From NCBI RefSeq assembly GCF_010500865.1, contig NZ_JAAAWN010000005.1:157772-221771 (forward strand): a DNA stretch of 64,000 nucleotides. Direction: 5' to 3'. Within the stretch, counting starts at the first letter, position 1; each line of letters opens with the position of its first letter. The translations under genes were made by a program, and so were the position numbers. Positions 37,555 to 47,154 of this stretch are shown here, piece after piece. The DNA is from Alteromonas profundi (GTDB lineage: Bacteria > Pseudomonadota > Gammaproteobacteria > Enterobacterales > Alteromonadaceae). Under the pieces are notes generated by a model. That model was not told the origin of the DNA, ran no database searches, and was given only the letters and a program-made list of their open reading frames with translations.

Positions 37555-38013
37555 TTGGCAAAACTTGAAGAAAAACTAACCGAAATGCTAGAGCCGGGTG
37601 TAGATGCACTAGGTTTTGAGTTGGTTGGCGTCGAGTTTGTACGAGCGGGGAAACATTCGATTCTTCGTGTTTTTATTGATCACGAAAACGGTATTTCCGT
37701 AGATGATTGTGCGGATGTTAGTCATCAGGTTAGCGCAATTTTGGATGTAGAAGATCCCATCAGCACCGAATACAACTTAGAAGTGTCTTCGCCTGGTATG
37801 GACAGACCGCTTTTTAAAGAAAAGCATTATGTTGATTCTGTAGGTGAGATTGTTCAGGTTCGTCTATCTATGCCGATGGACGACAGACGTAATTTCAAAG
37901 GCAAAGTATTAGCATGCGAAAACGGCATAGTTAGTATTGAAGTGGATGGCCAGCAGTTCCAGTTAGCTGTGGCGAATATCGAAAAAGGTAACGTTGTTCC
38001 CACCTTCGATTAA
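37555..38013 (+). CDS. rimP: Ribosome maturation factor RimP
   Basis: A 152-residue RimP, needed for 30S subunit maturation. Family features include LGFELVGVEFV, LRVFIDHENGISVDDCADVSHQVSAILDVEDPI and YNLEVSSPGMDRPLF. The longest frame begins at 37516, but the TTG at 37555 has GGAGG six bases upstream and starts the normal RimP N terminus (AKLEEKL). It is first in the classic rimP-nusA-infB-rbfA-truB-rpsO order. The leader in front carries a promoter and two terminator-like elements, which suggests attenuation as known for the E. coli nusA operon. Confidence 0.95.
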   Translation: MAKLEEKLTEMLEPGVDALGFELVGVEFVRAGKHSILRVFIDHENGISVDDCADVSHQVSAILDVEDPISTEYNLEVSSPGMDRPLFKEKHYVDSVGEIVQVRLSMPMDDRRNFKGKVLACENGIVSIEVDGQQFQLAVANIEKGNVVPTFD

Positions 38014-38058
38014 CGGAACAGCAATGCTTTCATCGACGAAAGCTTGAGTGAGGCGAAA

Positions 38059-39552
38059 ATGAATAAAGAAATTTTGTTAGTGGCAGAAGCCGTTTCAAAT
38101 GAAAAACAAGTGCCTAGAGAAAAGATTTTTGAAGCGTTGGAATTTGCGATAGCAAGTGCAACGAAAAAGAAAAACGAAGGCGAAATTGAAGTACGTGTAA
38201 GTATTGACAGAACTACGGGCGACTTCGATACCTTCCGTCGTTGGATGGTTATTCCTGATGATCAGGAGCAAGAAAATCCCTTCGCTGAAATTACCTTCTC
38301 TGCAGCACAAATTGACGAACCTGAGATCCAATTAGGCGATTTTGTAGAAGAACAAATTGAATCTATAAAATTCGACCGCATTACTACGCAGACTGCAAAG
38401 CAAGTCATCGTACAAAAAGTGCGTGAAGCCGAACGTGCACAGATGATTGCCGAGTATGAAGATAAAGTCGGTGAGTTAGTTACAGGTACTGTGAAAAAAG
38501 TTAATCGTGACAACATTATTATCGATTTAGGAAATAACGCTGAAGGCGTAATTTACCGTGATGATATGCTACCACGAGAAACCTTCCGTCCAGGCGACCG
38601 TGTTCGCGGCTTACTGTATGTAATTCGTCCGGAAGCACGGGGAGCACAGCTATTTGTTAGCCGTACTCACCCAGATATGTTGGTTGAACTTTTCCGTTTG
38701 GAAGTTCCGGAGATTGCCGAAGAAACGCTAGAGATTAAATCTGCAGCGCGGGACCCGGGCTCACGGGCGAAGATCGCAGTGAAAACTAATGACAAGCGTT
38801 TAGACCCTGTGGGTGCGTGCGTAGGCATGCGTGGTTCACGGGTACAAGCCGTATCAGGTGAATTAGGTGGTGAACGTGTCGACATCGTACTGTGGGATGA
38901 AAATGCGGCTCAGTTCGTAATTAATGCAATGGCGCCAGCAGAAGTGGCCTCTATTGTAGTTGATGAAGACAGCAACACCATGGATGTTGCCGTTGAAGCA
39001 GACAACCTTGCTCAGGCAATTGGTCGTAGTGGTCAAAACGTACGTCTTGCCAGTCAGTTAACTGGCTGGGAGTTAAACGTGATGACAGTAGATGACCTGA
39101 ACAAGAAACATGAAGAAGAAAACGCTAAGGTGCTTAACCTATTTACAGCCGGCCTAGACATTGACGAAGAGTTTGCGTCTGTGTTGGTTGATGAAGGTTT
39201 CACCACACTGGAAGAAGTGGCCTATGTGCCAACAAGCGAGCTTCTTGCAGTTGACGGTTTAGACGAAGATACCGTTGAAGAATTGCGTACCCGTGCACGT
39301 GCTTTCCTTACGACCCGTGCATTGGCAAACGAAGAAACGCTTGAAGGCGCAGAGCCTACCGAAGCCTTACTAGGCCTTGAGGGAATGAGTAAGCACGTGG
39401 CCTATGTGTTGGCCAGCCGCGGCATTACCGACCTTGAAGAACTGGCTGAGCAAGGCACAGATGAGATAAGTGATATCGATGAACTCGACGATGAAAAAGC
39501 GGGTGCGCTAATTATGGCGGCACGTAATATCGTTTGGTTCAATGAAGAGTAA
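38059..39552 (+). CDS. nusA: Transcription termination/antitermination factor NusA
   Basis: A 497-residue NusA. The N-terminal RNA polymerase-binding domain is followed by S1 (about residues 130-200, [28 protein letters not shown]), KH1 and KH2 ([34 protein letters not shown]) and two C-terminal acidic helix-hairpin-helix repeats, as in gammaproteobacterial NusA. The start chosen is ATG 38059 ([12 protein letters not shown]); an in-frame TTG at 38044 would add five residues but lacks a ribosome binding site. It lies 45 bp after rimP in the same operon and probably regulates its own leader. Confidence 0.96.
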   Translation: MNKEILLVAEAVSNEKQVPREKIFEALEFAIASATKKKNEGEIEVRVSIDRTTGDFDTFRRWMVIPDDQEQENPFAEITFSAAQIDEPEIQLGDFVEEQIESIKFDRITTQTAKQVIVQKVREAERAQMIAEYEDKVGELVTGTVKKVNRDNIIIDLGNNAEGVIYRDDMLPRETFRPGDRVRGLLYVIRPEARGAQLFVSRTHPDMLVELFRLEVPEIAEETLEIKSAARDPGSRAKIAVKTNDKRLDPVGACVGMRGSRVQAVSGELGGERVDIVLWDENAAQFVINAMAPAEVASIVVDEDSNTMDVAVEADNLAQAIGRSGQNVRLASQLTGWELNVMTVDDLNKKHEEENAKVLNLFTAGLDIDEEFASVLVDEGFTTLEEVAYVPTSELLAVDGLDEDTVEELRTRARAFLTTRALANEETLEGAEPTEALLGLEGMSKHVAYVLASRGITDLEELAEQGTDEISDIDELDDEKAGALIMAARNIVWFNEE

Positions 39553-39576
39553 GGTCAACAGGGGGAAAAATACGTA

Positions 39577-42180
39577 ATGGCAGATGTATCTATTGAAAAG
39601 CTCGCCAGCGACATTGGTACGACCGTTGACCGATTGGTTGGCCAGTTTAAAGGCGCGGGTATTGCAAAGAATGCCGGCGACCAGGTTAACGAAGACGAGA
39701 AAAAGAAACTATTGGATCATTTAAGTAAGCAACACGGCAGCGCCTCAGAACCACAACGTATGACTCTAAAACGTAAAACGACAAGTACGTTAAGCGTGGG
39801 TAAGTCAAAAGAAGTGAAAGTAGAGGTGCGCAAGAAGCGTACATACGTTAAGCGTAATGACGCGGAAGAACAGCAACGTTTAGCCGAAGAAGAGGCAAAG
39901 CGTGCTGAGGAAGAACGTTTGAAGCGTGAAGCGGAAGAAAAAGCAGCAGCGCAAGCGAAGCAAGCTGCTGAAGAGAAAGCGCGTAAGGCGGAAGAAGCGA
40001 AGAAAGCCGCTAACGAAGAACGCGCTCGTCGTGCAGAACAAGCGAAGAAAGAAGCCGAAGCACGTAAGCAAGACGAACCAGAACTAAGTGACGCTGAGAA
40101 AGCGGAACAGGAAGCGGCTCGTCAAGAGGAAGAACGTCTTCGCAAAGCACAGGAAGAAGAGTCGCAGAAGAAGCTTGAAGAAGAAGCGAAAAAAGCGGCA
40201 GAAGAAGCGCGTAAGCTTGCTGAAGAGAATGAGCGTCGCTGGAAAGAAGAAGAAGAGCGCCGCAAAAAAGCTGAAGCTGAAGAAGTGCATTTACACTCTA
40301 ATCGTTATGCACAAGAAGCCGAGGATGAACAAGACGCACAAGTTGAGCGTTCATCACGTCGTCGCAGAAAGTCTAAGCGCAATGCAGGTGAACACTTGAA
40401 GCAGGGCTTTAACAAACCAGCACAACCGGTTGAACGTGTAGTAAAACTTGGTGAAACTATTACCGTTGGCGAACTTGCAAGTAAGCTTGCAATTAAGTCT
40501 AACGAAGTTATCAAAACCATGATGAAAATGGGTGAGATGGCAACCATTAACCAAGTGCTTGACCAAGATACAGCGGTACTTGTTGTTGAAGAAATGGGTC
40601 ATAAGTATGAACTGGTTAACGACAACGCGTTAGAAGACGAATTGTTGGCTGAAGGTTCTGGTGGCGAAAAAGCTGCGCGAGCGCCAGTTGTTACTATTAT
40701 GGGTCACGTTGACCATGGTAAAACGTCACTTCTTGATTATATCCGTCGTGCAAAAGTTGCCGCTGGCGAAGCTGGTGGTATTACTCAGCATATTGGTGCT
40801 TATAAAGTAGAAACCGATAACGGCGAAATCACCTTCCTAGATACACCAGGACACGCGGCGTTTACCGCTATGCGTGCGCGTGGTGCCACTGCAACAGATA
40901 TTGTTGTACTTGTGGTTGCCGCCGATGATGGTGTGATGCCGCAAACAAAAGAAGCGGTGCAGCATGCTCGCGCTGCGGGTGTACCACTTATTATTGCGGT
41001 AAACAAAATGGATAAAGAGTCTGCGGATCCAGATCGGGTTAAAACCGAACTGTCTCAGTTAGACGTTATCTCTGAAGAGTGGGGCGGCGAATACCAGTTC
41101 TGTAACGTGTCTGCGAAAACAGGTATGGGTGTAGACGCATTGCTTGAAGCTATTGTTCTACAAGCTGAATTACTTGATTTACAAGCGGTAGCAGAAGGTT
41201 TAGGACGGGGTATTGTTATTGAGTCTCGCCTTGATAAAGGGCGTGGGCCAGTGGCTTCTGTACTTATTCAGGAAGGCCAACTGCGCGCTGGTGATATTTT
41301 ACTGTGTGGTGAAGAATATGGCCGCGTTCGTGCTATGCGCGATGAAAACGGTCAAGATATGAAAGTTGCCGGGCCTTCTACACCTGTAGAGGTACTTGGT
41401 CTTTCAGGTGTTCCTGTAGCCGGTGAAGATGCAGCGGTAGTTCAAGATGAGCGTAAAGCACGTGAAGTCGCAGCTAAGCGTCATCAGAAGAAGCGTGAGC
41501 TAAAACTTGCTCGTCAGCAGAAAGCAAAACTAGAGAACATGTTTGCCAATATGGCCTCGGGTGATGTGAGCGATTTGAACATCGTACTAAAAGCTGATGT
41601 ACAGGGTTCTGTAGAAGCAATTGCTGAATCACTTATTAAGCTTTCTACCTCAGAAGTGAAAGTAAATATTGTAGGTAGCGGTGTAGGTGGTATTACCGAA
41701 ACAGACGCAACCTTAGCGGCAGCATCTGGTGCTATCGTTCTTGGCTTTAACGTTCGTGCTGATGCGTCTGCACGTCGTGTGCTTGAAGCAGAAGAAATTG
41801 ATTTACGCTACTACAGCGTTATCTATCACTTGATTGATGAAGTTAAAGCTGCGATGAGCGGTATGCTTGCGCCAGAATTTAAGCAAGAAATCATCGGTCT
41901 AGCACAGGTTCGTGACGTATTTAAATCGCCTAAACTGGGTGCTATTGCAGGTTGTATGGTTACCGAAGGCGTGGTTAAGCGTAGCAATCCGATCCGTGTA
42001 CTACGTGAAAACGTAGTTATCTATGAAGGTGAGCTTGAATCTCTACGTCGCTTTAAAGATGACGTACAAGAAGTTCGTAACGGCATGGAATGTGGTATCG
42101 GCGTTAAGAACTACAACGATGTTAAAGTCGGCGACCAAATTGAGGTTTTCGAAATCGTTGAGGTTAAACGAGAAATCTAA
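39577..42180 (+). CDS. infB: Translation initiation factor IF-2
   Basis: An 867-residue IF-2 which delivers initiator tRNA to the 30S subunit. The N-terminal IF2_N domain is followed by a long alanine/glutamate/lysine/arginine-rich coiled coil (residues ~95-235), a second IF2_N domain (~290), then the GTPase domain with GHVDHGKT (about residue 377), DTPGH and NKMD. Domains II, III and IV complete the fold. The low-complexity segment causes long false ORFs in the other frames. It lies 24 bp downstream of nusA and is followed by a terminator hairpin. Confidence 0.97.
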   Translation: MADVSIEKLASDIGTTVDRLVGQFKGAGIAKNAGDQVNEDEKKKLLDHLSKQHGSASEPQRMTLKRKTTSTLSVGKSKEVKVEVRKKRTYVKRNDAEEQQRLAEEEAKRAEEERLKREAEEKAAAQAKQAAEEKARKAEEAKKAANEERARRAEQAKKEAEARKQDEPELSDAEKAEQEAARQEEERLRKAQEEESQKKLEEEAKKAAEEARKLAEENERRWKEEEERRKKAEAEEVHLHSNRYAQEAEDEQDAQVERSSRRRRKSKRNAGEHLKQGFNKPAQPVERVVKLGETITVGELASKLAIKSNEVIKTMMKMGEMATINQVLDQDTAVLVVEEMGHKYELVNDNALEDELLAEGSGGEKAARAPVVTIMGHVDHGKTSLLDYIRRAKVAAGEAGGITQHIGAYKVETDNGEITFLDTPGHAAFTAMRARGATATDIVVLVVAADDGVMPQTKEAVQHARAAGVPLIIAVNKMDKESADPDRVKTELSQLDVISEEWGGEYQFCNVSAKTGMGVDALLEAIVLQAELLDLQAVAEGLGRGIVIESRLDKGRGPVASVLIQEGQLRAGDILLCGEEYGRVRAMRDENGQDMKVAGPSTPVEVLGLSGVPVAGEDAAVVQDERKAREVAAKRHQKKRELKLARQQKAKLENMFANMASGDVSDLNIVLKADVQGSVEAIAESLIKLSTSEVKVNIVGSGVGGITETDATLAAASGAIVLGFNVRADASARRVLEAEEIDLRYYSVIYHLIDEVKAAMSGMLAPEFKQEIIGLAQVRDVFKSPKLGAIAGCMVTEGVVKRSNPIRVLRENVVIYEGELESLRRFKDDVQEVRNGMECGIGVKNYNDVKVGDQIEVFEIVEVKREI

Positions 42181-42201
42181 ATTGCCTATAACATTGGCAT
42201 G

Positions 42202-42230
42202 AAAAAGCGGGGGCCAGAGCCCCCGTTTTT
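42202..42230 (+). terminator. Terminator hairpin between infB and rbfA
   Basis: CGGGGGC at 42208-42214 pairs with GCCCCCG at 42219-42225, flanked by five A and five T. It may reduce read-through into rbfA-truB or stabilise the upstream mRNA. Confidence 0.88.
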
Positions 42231-42278
42231 GTCTGTATAACAGGCAGTAATCTGTGCAATGTAAGAAAGGAGTATATT

Positions 42279-42680
42279 ATGGCTCGTGAATTTTCACGTA
42301 CCGACCGAGTGGCGCAGCAAGTACATAAAGAAATTGCCAGCATCATTCAAAATGAATATAAACATCGCGTAGGGGATATGCCGCTGATCACGGTATCAGA
42401 TGTAGATGTTACTCGCGACTTGGCCCACGCTAAAATATTTGTCACTATTTACAACAGTACTGAAGAAGAAGGCAAAGCCCAAGTTAAGCAGCTGGCCGAA
42501 TTCAAAGGCTTTATGCGTAGCATACTGGCGAAACGTTTACGTATGCGCTCAGTACCCGATCTTCATTTCTTTGAAGATAAATCAATTATTGAAGGTATGC
42601 GTATTTCTAACCTTGTGTCTGAAACCATCGCAAAAGATGAGTCTAAGCGCGAAACTGATGATTCAGAAGAGCAGGAGTAA
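42279..42680 (+). CDS. rbfA: Ribosome-binding factor A
   Basis: A 133-residue RbfA, a KH-fold factor for 16S rRNA 5'-end maturation and cold adaptation. It has RTDRVAQQVHKEIASIIQNE at the N terminus, the ISDVDVTRDL-like segment and LRMRSVPDLHFFEDKSIIEGMRISNLV. The C terminus is an acidic extension. An AAGGAG site precedes the ATG. Its stop is immediately followed by the truB start, so translation is coupled. Confidence 0.96.
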   Translation: MAREFSRTDRVAQQVHKEIASIIQNEYKHRVGDMPLITVSDVDVTRDLAHAKIFVTIYNSTEEEGKAQVKQLAEFKGFMRSILAKRLRMRSVPDLHFFEDKSIIEGMRISNLVSETIAKDESKRETDDSEEQE

Positions 42681-43655
42681 ATGGCAAGACGTCGTAAAGG
42701 CCGTAACATAAACGGCATAGTGTTGCTAGATAAGCCCCTCGGCGGCTCATCCAATCAGTTATTGCAGAAAGTAAGGTGGCTGTATAAAGCTGCTAAAGCA
42801 GGACATACTGGCGCGTTAGACCCGCTAGCAAGCGGTATGTTGCCTCTTTGTTTGGGCGAAGCGACTAAGTTTTCTCAGTTTTTACTTGATGCGGAAAAAA
42901 CCTATGAAGTTACCGCTAAACTCGGTATTCGCACCACAACCTCTGACGCTGATGGAGAGGTGGTTGACGAAAAGCCAGTGGACGTGGATGAAGCGACTGT
43001 ACGTGAAGCTTGCCTTAGCTTTTTGGGCAAAAGTAAGCAAATCCCCTCCATGTTTTCGGCACTTAAACATCAAGGTAAGCCGCTTTATTACTATGCTCGT
43101 CAAGGGATAGAGATAGAGCGTGAACCACGAGATATCGAGGTGTACGAGTTGGAAGTGACCCGTGTGGCGCTCCCTTTCGTTGATATGCGAATAAAGTGTA
43201 GCAAAGGTACCTATATACGCTCTATTGTGGATGATCTCGGTCAAAACTTAGGGTGCGGGGCTTATGTAACGCGTTTGCACCGAACGGAAGTGGCTGATTA
43301 TCCAACCGATAAAATGGTCTCGCTTGATACGTTAATTACGCTTCAAGAATCTTTGCAAGAGGGTGATTTTAAAGCCCTTGATGATCTACTTATTCCTATG
43401 GACACTGCAGTAAGCCGCCTTTTGAAAGTTGTGGTAGACGATACTGAGCGTATGCGTTTCGATCATGGCCAGAGCGTTGAAGGTCAAAGCGACCATCAGC
43501 TAGAAGAGGGTGAAGCTTATCGTGTTTATCATGGTGAGGGGCCGGGTGCATTATTCTTAGGCGTAGGTGAGGGTGTTAAGAACCCTAAAGATCAGCGTGC
43601 AAACACCGGCAAAGTTTTTGTCAATCCCAAACGGCGTGTGGTGTACGAACAATAA
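42681..43655 (+). CDS. truB: tRNA pseudouridine(55) synthase TruB
   Basis: A 324-residue TruB, which makes pseudouridine 55 in the T loop of tRNAs. The N-terminal [14 protein letters not shown], the catalytic motif [14 protein letters not shown] with the essential Asp, [14 protein letters not shown] and the C-terminal TruB PUA-like domain are present. It starts at the base following the rbfA stop. Confidence 0.96.
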   Translation: MARRRKGRNINGIVLLDKPLGGSSNQLLQKVRWLYKAAKAGHTGALDPLASGMLPLCLGEATKFSQFLLDAEKTYEVTAKLGIRTTTSDADGEVVDEKPVDVDEATVREACLSFLGKSKQIPSMFSALKHQGKPLYYYARQGIEIEREPRDIEVYELEVTRVALPFVDMRIKCSKGTYIRSIVDDLGQNLGCGAYVTRLHRTEVADYPTDKMVSLDTLITLQESLQEGDFKALDDLLIPMDTAVSRLLKVVVDDTERMRFDHGQSVEGQSDHQLEEGEAYRVYHGEGPGALFLGVGEGVKNPKDQRANTGKVFVNPKRRVVYEQ

Positions 43656-43669
43656 AGTTGGCTTTTTCC

Positions 43670-43697
43670 TTGCTAACTTTTACTTCGTCATTATAAT
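43670..43697 (+). promoter_or_regulatory. Promoter of rpsO
   Basis: TTGCTA at 43670-43675 and TATAAT at 43692-43697 are spaced by 16 bp, followed by a GC-rich discriminator. It lies 60 bp before the rpsO ATG and allows expression independent of the upstream operon. Confidence 0.65.
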
Positions 43698-43757
43698 ACG
43701 CGCTTCATTCCGTTCTGCTGAATTAGTGATCGGCGGAACTTAACTTAGGAGAATGAT

Positions 43758-44027
43758 ATGTCACTAACTAAAGAAGAAACCGGGAAAATTGTAGCTGAGT
43801 ACGGCGTTAAAGAAGGCGACACTGGTTCACCAGAAGTTCAGGTTGCGTTACTTACTCACAACATCAACAAGCTTCAAGGTCACTTTGCTGATCATAAGAA
43901 AGATCACCACTCACGTCGTGGTCTTCTACGCATGGTTAGCCAGCGTCGTAAGCTTCTAGACTACCTTAAAGGCAAGAACGCTGAGCGTTATCTTGACCTT
44001 ATCAAGCGTCTTGGCCTACGTCGATAA
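43758..44027 (+). CDS. rpsO: 30S ribosomal protein S15
   Basis: An 89-residue S15, the exact family length. It has the [19 protein letters not shown] start of the RNA-binding region, [29 protein letters not shown] and the terminal [14 protein letters not shown] lies upstream of the ATG. It has its own promoter and terminator. In many gammaproteobacteria pnp follows it; here a terminator and a minus-strand coiled-coil gene follow instead. Confidence 0.98.
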   Translation: MSLTKEETGKIVAEYGVKEGDTGSPEVQVALLTHNINKLQGHFADHKKDHHSRRGLLRMVSQRRKLLDYLKGKNAERYLDLIKRLGLRR

Positions 44028-44041
44028 GACATGGTTTCATG

Positions 44042-44069
44042 AAAAAAGCGCCTTTACGGCGCTTTTTTT
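44042..44069 (+). terminator. Rho-independent terminator of rpsO
   Basis: AAAAAAGCGCC at 44042-44052 pairs with GGCGCTTTTTT at 44058-44068, five-base loop, T run to 44069. A further imperfect 15-bp hairpin without a T run lies at 44111-44146, near the end of the convergent gene. Confidence 0.94.
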
Positions 44070-44172
44070 ATAGCTGTTGAACCCACCGAGTTACTGGCGC
44101 CACTCAGAACGTAGGTGCCTAAGGGTTATCCCCCTTAAGCGCCTACCCGCTGGTACTCACATCTAAACACAA

Positions 44173-44988
44173 TTATTGGTTGGCAGAGGGCTGTGATGCC
44201 GGTGCTGAGCCGCCGCCACTGTTGGTTCTTTTCGACACCACCTTAGTGGCAATTTCTCGAATCTCATTTTCCAAACCAGTAATACGCCCCGACAAGGAAC
44301 TATTCCGGGTTTCCAGCACAGATAACTTATCATTTAGGTTTTTAATCTGCTGCTCATAGCCTCGTTTATCGCCCGCAGCCTGTTCTATTTGAACATTTAG
44401 CGCAAGAATTTCATCAGCAAGTGATGCTAGTTGTTTTTTCACCGAGCCAATTTCGCTATTTTGCGCCTTAACGTCACCGCCAACCGCGTTGATTTGTTTA
44501 TCTAAGCTTGTTTTTACCGAACCAACCCGATCCCCTAAATCAGCGATTTCTTTTTGGTTTCTACGCCAAGCCGAGGCCCATAATTTGTCCATCTGTTCCC
44601 ACAGCTCAGTGGTTTTATTCGACAACTCGGTTACTTTTACCTGCAGAGCCACGGTGGATTCACCAATTTCTTCGCCTGTAGCCGATAACCTTTTTTCTAA
44701 TTGTGCAATACGCGCTTCAGCGTCGCTCGCTTGAGCTTTTTGTTGTTCAAGTAAAGTGTAAAGGTAATAGCACCCCCCTAAGCCAGCAAACGCAACAAGG
44801 GCCACTAATGTTACCCATATGCCATTTCCACCAGAAGACTTAGTATTAGAAGAGGATGTTTTCGGCGAAGAGGGCGGTACCGGTGTGCCTTTTTGCTTCT
44901 CTGGTTGCCGTTTCTGCTGGTAATCGCGACGATCCTCTTCATCTAACCGAATGGTTGGAAAATCATCGTTTTTCGAATTATCTGCCAT
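44173..44988 (-). CDS. Single-span membrane protein with long coiled coil, unknown function
   Basis: A 271-residue protein. Residues 1-55 are polar, rich in charged, proline and serine residues; one transmembrane helix spans about 58-80 (WVTLVALVAFAGLGGCYYLYTLL); residues ~82-250 are heptad-like coiled coil with several short breaks; the tail is rich in serine, glycine and proline. The likely topology is cytoplasmic N terminus and periplasmic coiled coil. I do not recognise a family. It converges with rpsO and has a good ATG start. Coiled-coil envelope proteins of this layout often act in division or secretion scaffolds, but nothing here shows that. Confidence 0.75.
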   Translation of the reverse strand: MADNSKNDDFPTIRLDEEDRRDYQQKRQPEKQKGTPVPPSSPKTSSSNTKSSGGNGIWVTLVALVAFAGLGGCYYLYTLLEQQKAQASDAEARIAQLEKRLSATGEEIGESTVALQVKVTELSNKTTELWEQMDKLWASAWRRNQKEIADLGDRVGSVKTSLDKQINAVGGDVKAQNSEIGSVKKQLASLADEILALNVQIEQAAGDKRGYEQQIKNLNDKLSVLETRNSSLSGRITGLENEIREIATKVVSKRTNSGGGSAPASQPSANQ

Positions 44989-45129
44989 AGTAGATTAATA
45001 TCTCTCGTTCTTAGAAATGCCGCCGCTTTAAACAGATTAAAGCGGCGCTGTTACTTTTTAATAGCGCTCAATTTGATGTTATCTTGATTTGCGGTTAAAT
45101 ACCAACGCTATGCTATGAGTTTAGCCGCG

Positions 45130-46686
45130 CTAATCGTCACCACCAATCCATTCAACGCGATAGAGATCTCTGCGTCTGTCCAAATAGTTTCTTACTGAGC
45201 CCTCATTTTGAAGCTTAGTTAGTTTGTCGAGATCTAAATCTACAATTAAGGTCATCTCAGTATTCGGGGTAGTTTCAGACACTATCGCGTCATGGGGAAA
45301 CGCAAAATCGCTGGGTGAAAACACTGCCGTTTGACCGTATTGAATGTCGACGTTGTCTACCTTGGGCAAGTTACCTACGCTGCCTGCTATAGCAACATAA
45401 CATTCATTTTCAATCGCTCGGGCTTGGGCACATCGTTGAACACGTAGATACCCGTTTTTAGTGTCTGTCCAAAATGGTACAAACAAAATTTGCATCTCTT
45501 GTTCCGATAGTATGCGAGCAAGTTCAGGGAACTCCACGTCGTAACAAATAAGTACGCCAATTTTACCAAAATCGGTATCAAATACTTTTAAGCTATTGCC
45601 GCCTTTCATGATCCAGTCTTTCTTCTCATGGGGGGTAGGATGAAGCTTGTATTGGCTTTCTATAGTGCCATCCCGCTTACAAATATAACTTACGTTGTAA
45701 AGCTGATCGTCTTCCACCACCGGCATTGAGCCCGCGATAATAGTAATATTGTAAGACACAGCTAAGTGAGAAATCGCCGTAAGTAATTCATCTGTGTAAG
45801 TTGCTAAATGCCATATGGCATCAATTGACGTATCTGAAGGGCTAAGGCCCATTAAGGGCGCGTTAAAGAATTCCGGGAATAACGCAACATCGCAGGAGTA
45901 GTCAGACAATGCGTCAACAAAGTACTCTACCTGTTGTAAAAGCTCTTCAACGTTATTGAAATAGCGCATTTGCCACTGGATACAGCCAATACGCGCACTC
46001 GACTTTCTCCCCGCTATAAGTGATGGGCTACTTGGCTCGTAATAAATATTGTGCCATTGAAGCAACGTAGCATAGCCCTTGGACGCTTCATCTTCAGGAA
46101 GATAAGCGCTCAATACTTGTTTAACTTCAAATCCATTAGAAATTTGAAAGGTTAAAATAGGGTCGTAAATATCTTTCGATTTTACTTGCTCTATGTATTC
46201 ATAAGGGGATAGCTCAGAGGCATAGTTCTTATAATTGGGAATACGCCCACCTGCCATAATGGATTTCAAGTTTAGATTACGGCAGAGCTCTTTACGCGCT
46301 TCGTACAAGCGGCGGCCAAGACGCAATCCACGGTATTCTTTTGATACAATTACTTCCACCCCGTAAAGCACATCGCCATTAGGATCATGGGTGGTTAAGT
46401 ACGCGTCACCGGTAATTTCATCATAGCTATGTTTATCGCCAAATTGATCGTAATCGACGATAACAGAAATGGCGAAGGCCACAACTTTGCCTTTATCTTC
46501 TATGCAAATTTGTCCTTCCGGGAAAGTGGTAACTTGCGCTTTGTAGTTTGAATACGGCCATGCACCGCCTACATTGGCATAAATATCATCCATTAAGGCT
46601 TTGATATCGTTATAATCGTCTAACCGCAAGTTTCTAAGGGCTAGATGGTGTTCAGTTTCTTCAATCACTGTTTGGTCTTGGCTCAT
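45130..46686 (-). CDS. GNAT acetyltransferase / carbon-nitrogen hydrolase fusion
   Basis: A 518-residue two-domain protein. Residues ~12-215 are a GNAT N-acetyltransferase with the acetyl-CoA loop VSKEYRGLRLGRRLYEARK. Residues ~230-515 are a nitrilase-superfamily amidase with the expected triad: Glu in LFPEFFNAPL, Lys in YKLHPTPHEKKDW, and Cys in GVLICYDVEFPELAR. Both catalytic signatures look intact. The fusion is known in gammaproteobacteria, Bacteroidetes and others; its substrates are not established to my knowledge. Coupled N-acylation and amide hydrolysis suggest amide or polyamine metabolism. It is a single gene, divergent from the receiver-TPR gene. Confidence 0.92.
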   Translation of the reverse strand: MSQDQTVIEETEHHLALRNLRLDDYNDIKALMDDIYANVGGAWPYSNYKAQVTTFPEGQICIEDKGKVVAFAISVIVDYDQFGDKHSYDEITGDAYLTTHDPNGDVLYGVEVIVSKEYRGLRLGRRLYEARKELCRNLNLKSIMAGGRIPNYKNYASELSPYEYIEQVKSKDIYDPILTFQISNGFEVKQVLSAYLPEDEASKGYATLLQWHNIYYEPSSPSLIAGRKSSARIGCIQWQMRYFNNVEELLQQVEYFVDALSDYSCDVALFPEFFNAPLMGLSPSDTSIDAIWHLATYTDELLTAISHLAVSYNITIIAGSMPVVEDDQLYNVSYICKRDGTIESQYKLHPTPHEKKDWIMKGGNSLKVFDTDFGKIGVLICYDVEFPELARILSEQEMQILFVPFWTDTKNGYLRVQRCAQARAIENECYVAIAGSVGNLPKVDNVDIQYGQTAVFSPSDFAFPHDAIVSETTPNTEMTLIVDLDLDKLTKLQNEGSVRNYLDRRRDLYRVEWIGGDD

Positions 46687-47154
46687 GATTTTTTCACCAA
46701 TTGTATGTTTCTATTACATGGCTTATCTAAACACGCTTTGCGTTACTTTTATACTTAAATCAACGCCTTTGCTGAGTATATGGTGGAATATCGACCAGTA
46801 GGAATAGGCGTAAATAGTGAAACACTATTATGCCGCGCTTTTGCTTGTCTGCGTTGGGGCGTTTACGGTATATAGGTAAAGGTTTCAACGCTAAACCCGG
46901 TGACATAGTCCATAGTCGTCAAATTGCAGCCTATGCCGATATTGAGAACAGCGTTAAATTAGCGCCCGCTATCATCCAACAGTAGCGTAGACACTCACTC
47001 TAGTGCTACTATCTCATCGGCAAGCTAAAAGATAATACGTACCAGTAGGGTATGTTGTAGTATGGCTTGTGTTGCAATGGATGCATAGAATATATAAAAA
47101 CGATTAAAGCTCCATAATATGCCTTAGGGATAAGCAGTAAAAGTGATGAGTTAA
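46687..47154. other. Intergenic region with a short broken or overlapping ORF
   Basis: About 470 bp between divergent genes. At 46817-46985 two overlapping short frames look partly coding, listed separately. The rest holds promoters that I could not place with confidence. Confidence 0.5.
46817..46985 (+). pseudogene. Possible frameshifted small exported protein, or 51-codon ORF
   Basis: A GTG at 46817 opens a frame starting MKHYYAALLLVCVGAFTVYR, a good signal-like hydrophobic segment, ending at a TAA at 46877. In the next frame the reading continues with ordinary protein-like sequence (GFNAKPGDIVHSRQIAAYAD) to a TAG at 46983. One base shift near 46870-46880 would join them into a small exported protein of about 56 residues. 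The second frame also has its own ATG at 46830, giving an intact 51-codon ORF without a ribosome binding site. Either a decayed gene or a chance pair. Confidence 0.3.

Noticed and set aside
39880-40399. Several basic or phenylalanine-rich ORFs opposite and shifted to infB
   Set aside because: They are shadows of the glutamate/lysine/arginine-rich repeat segment of IF-2.
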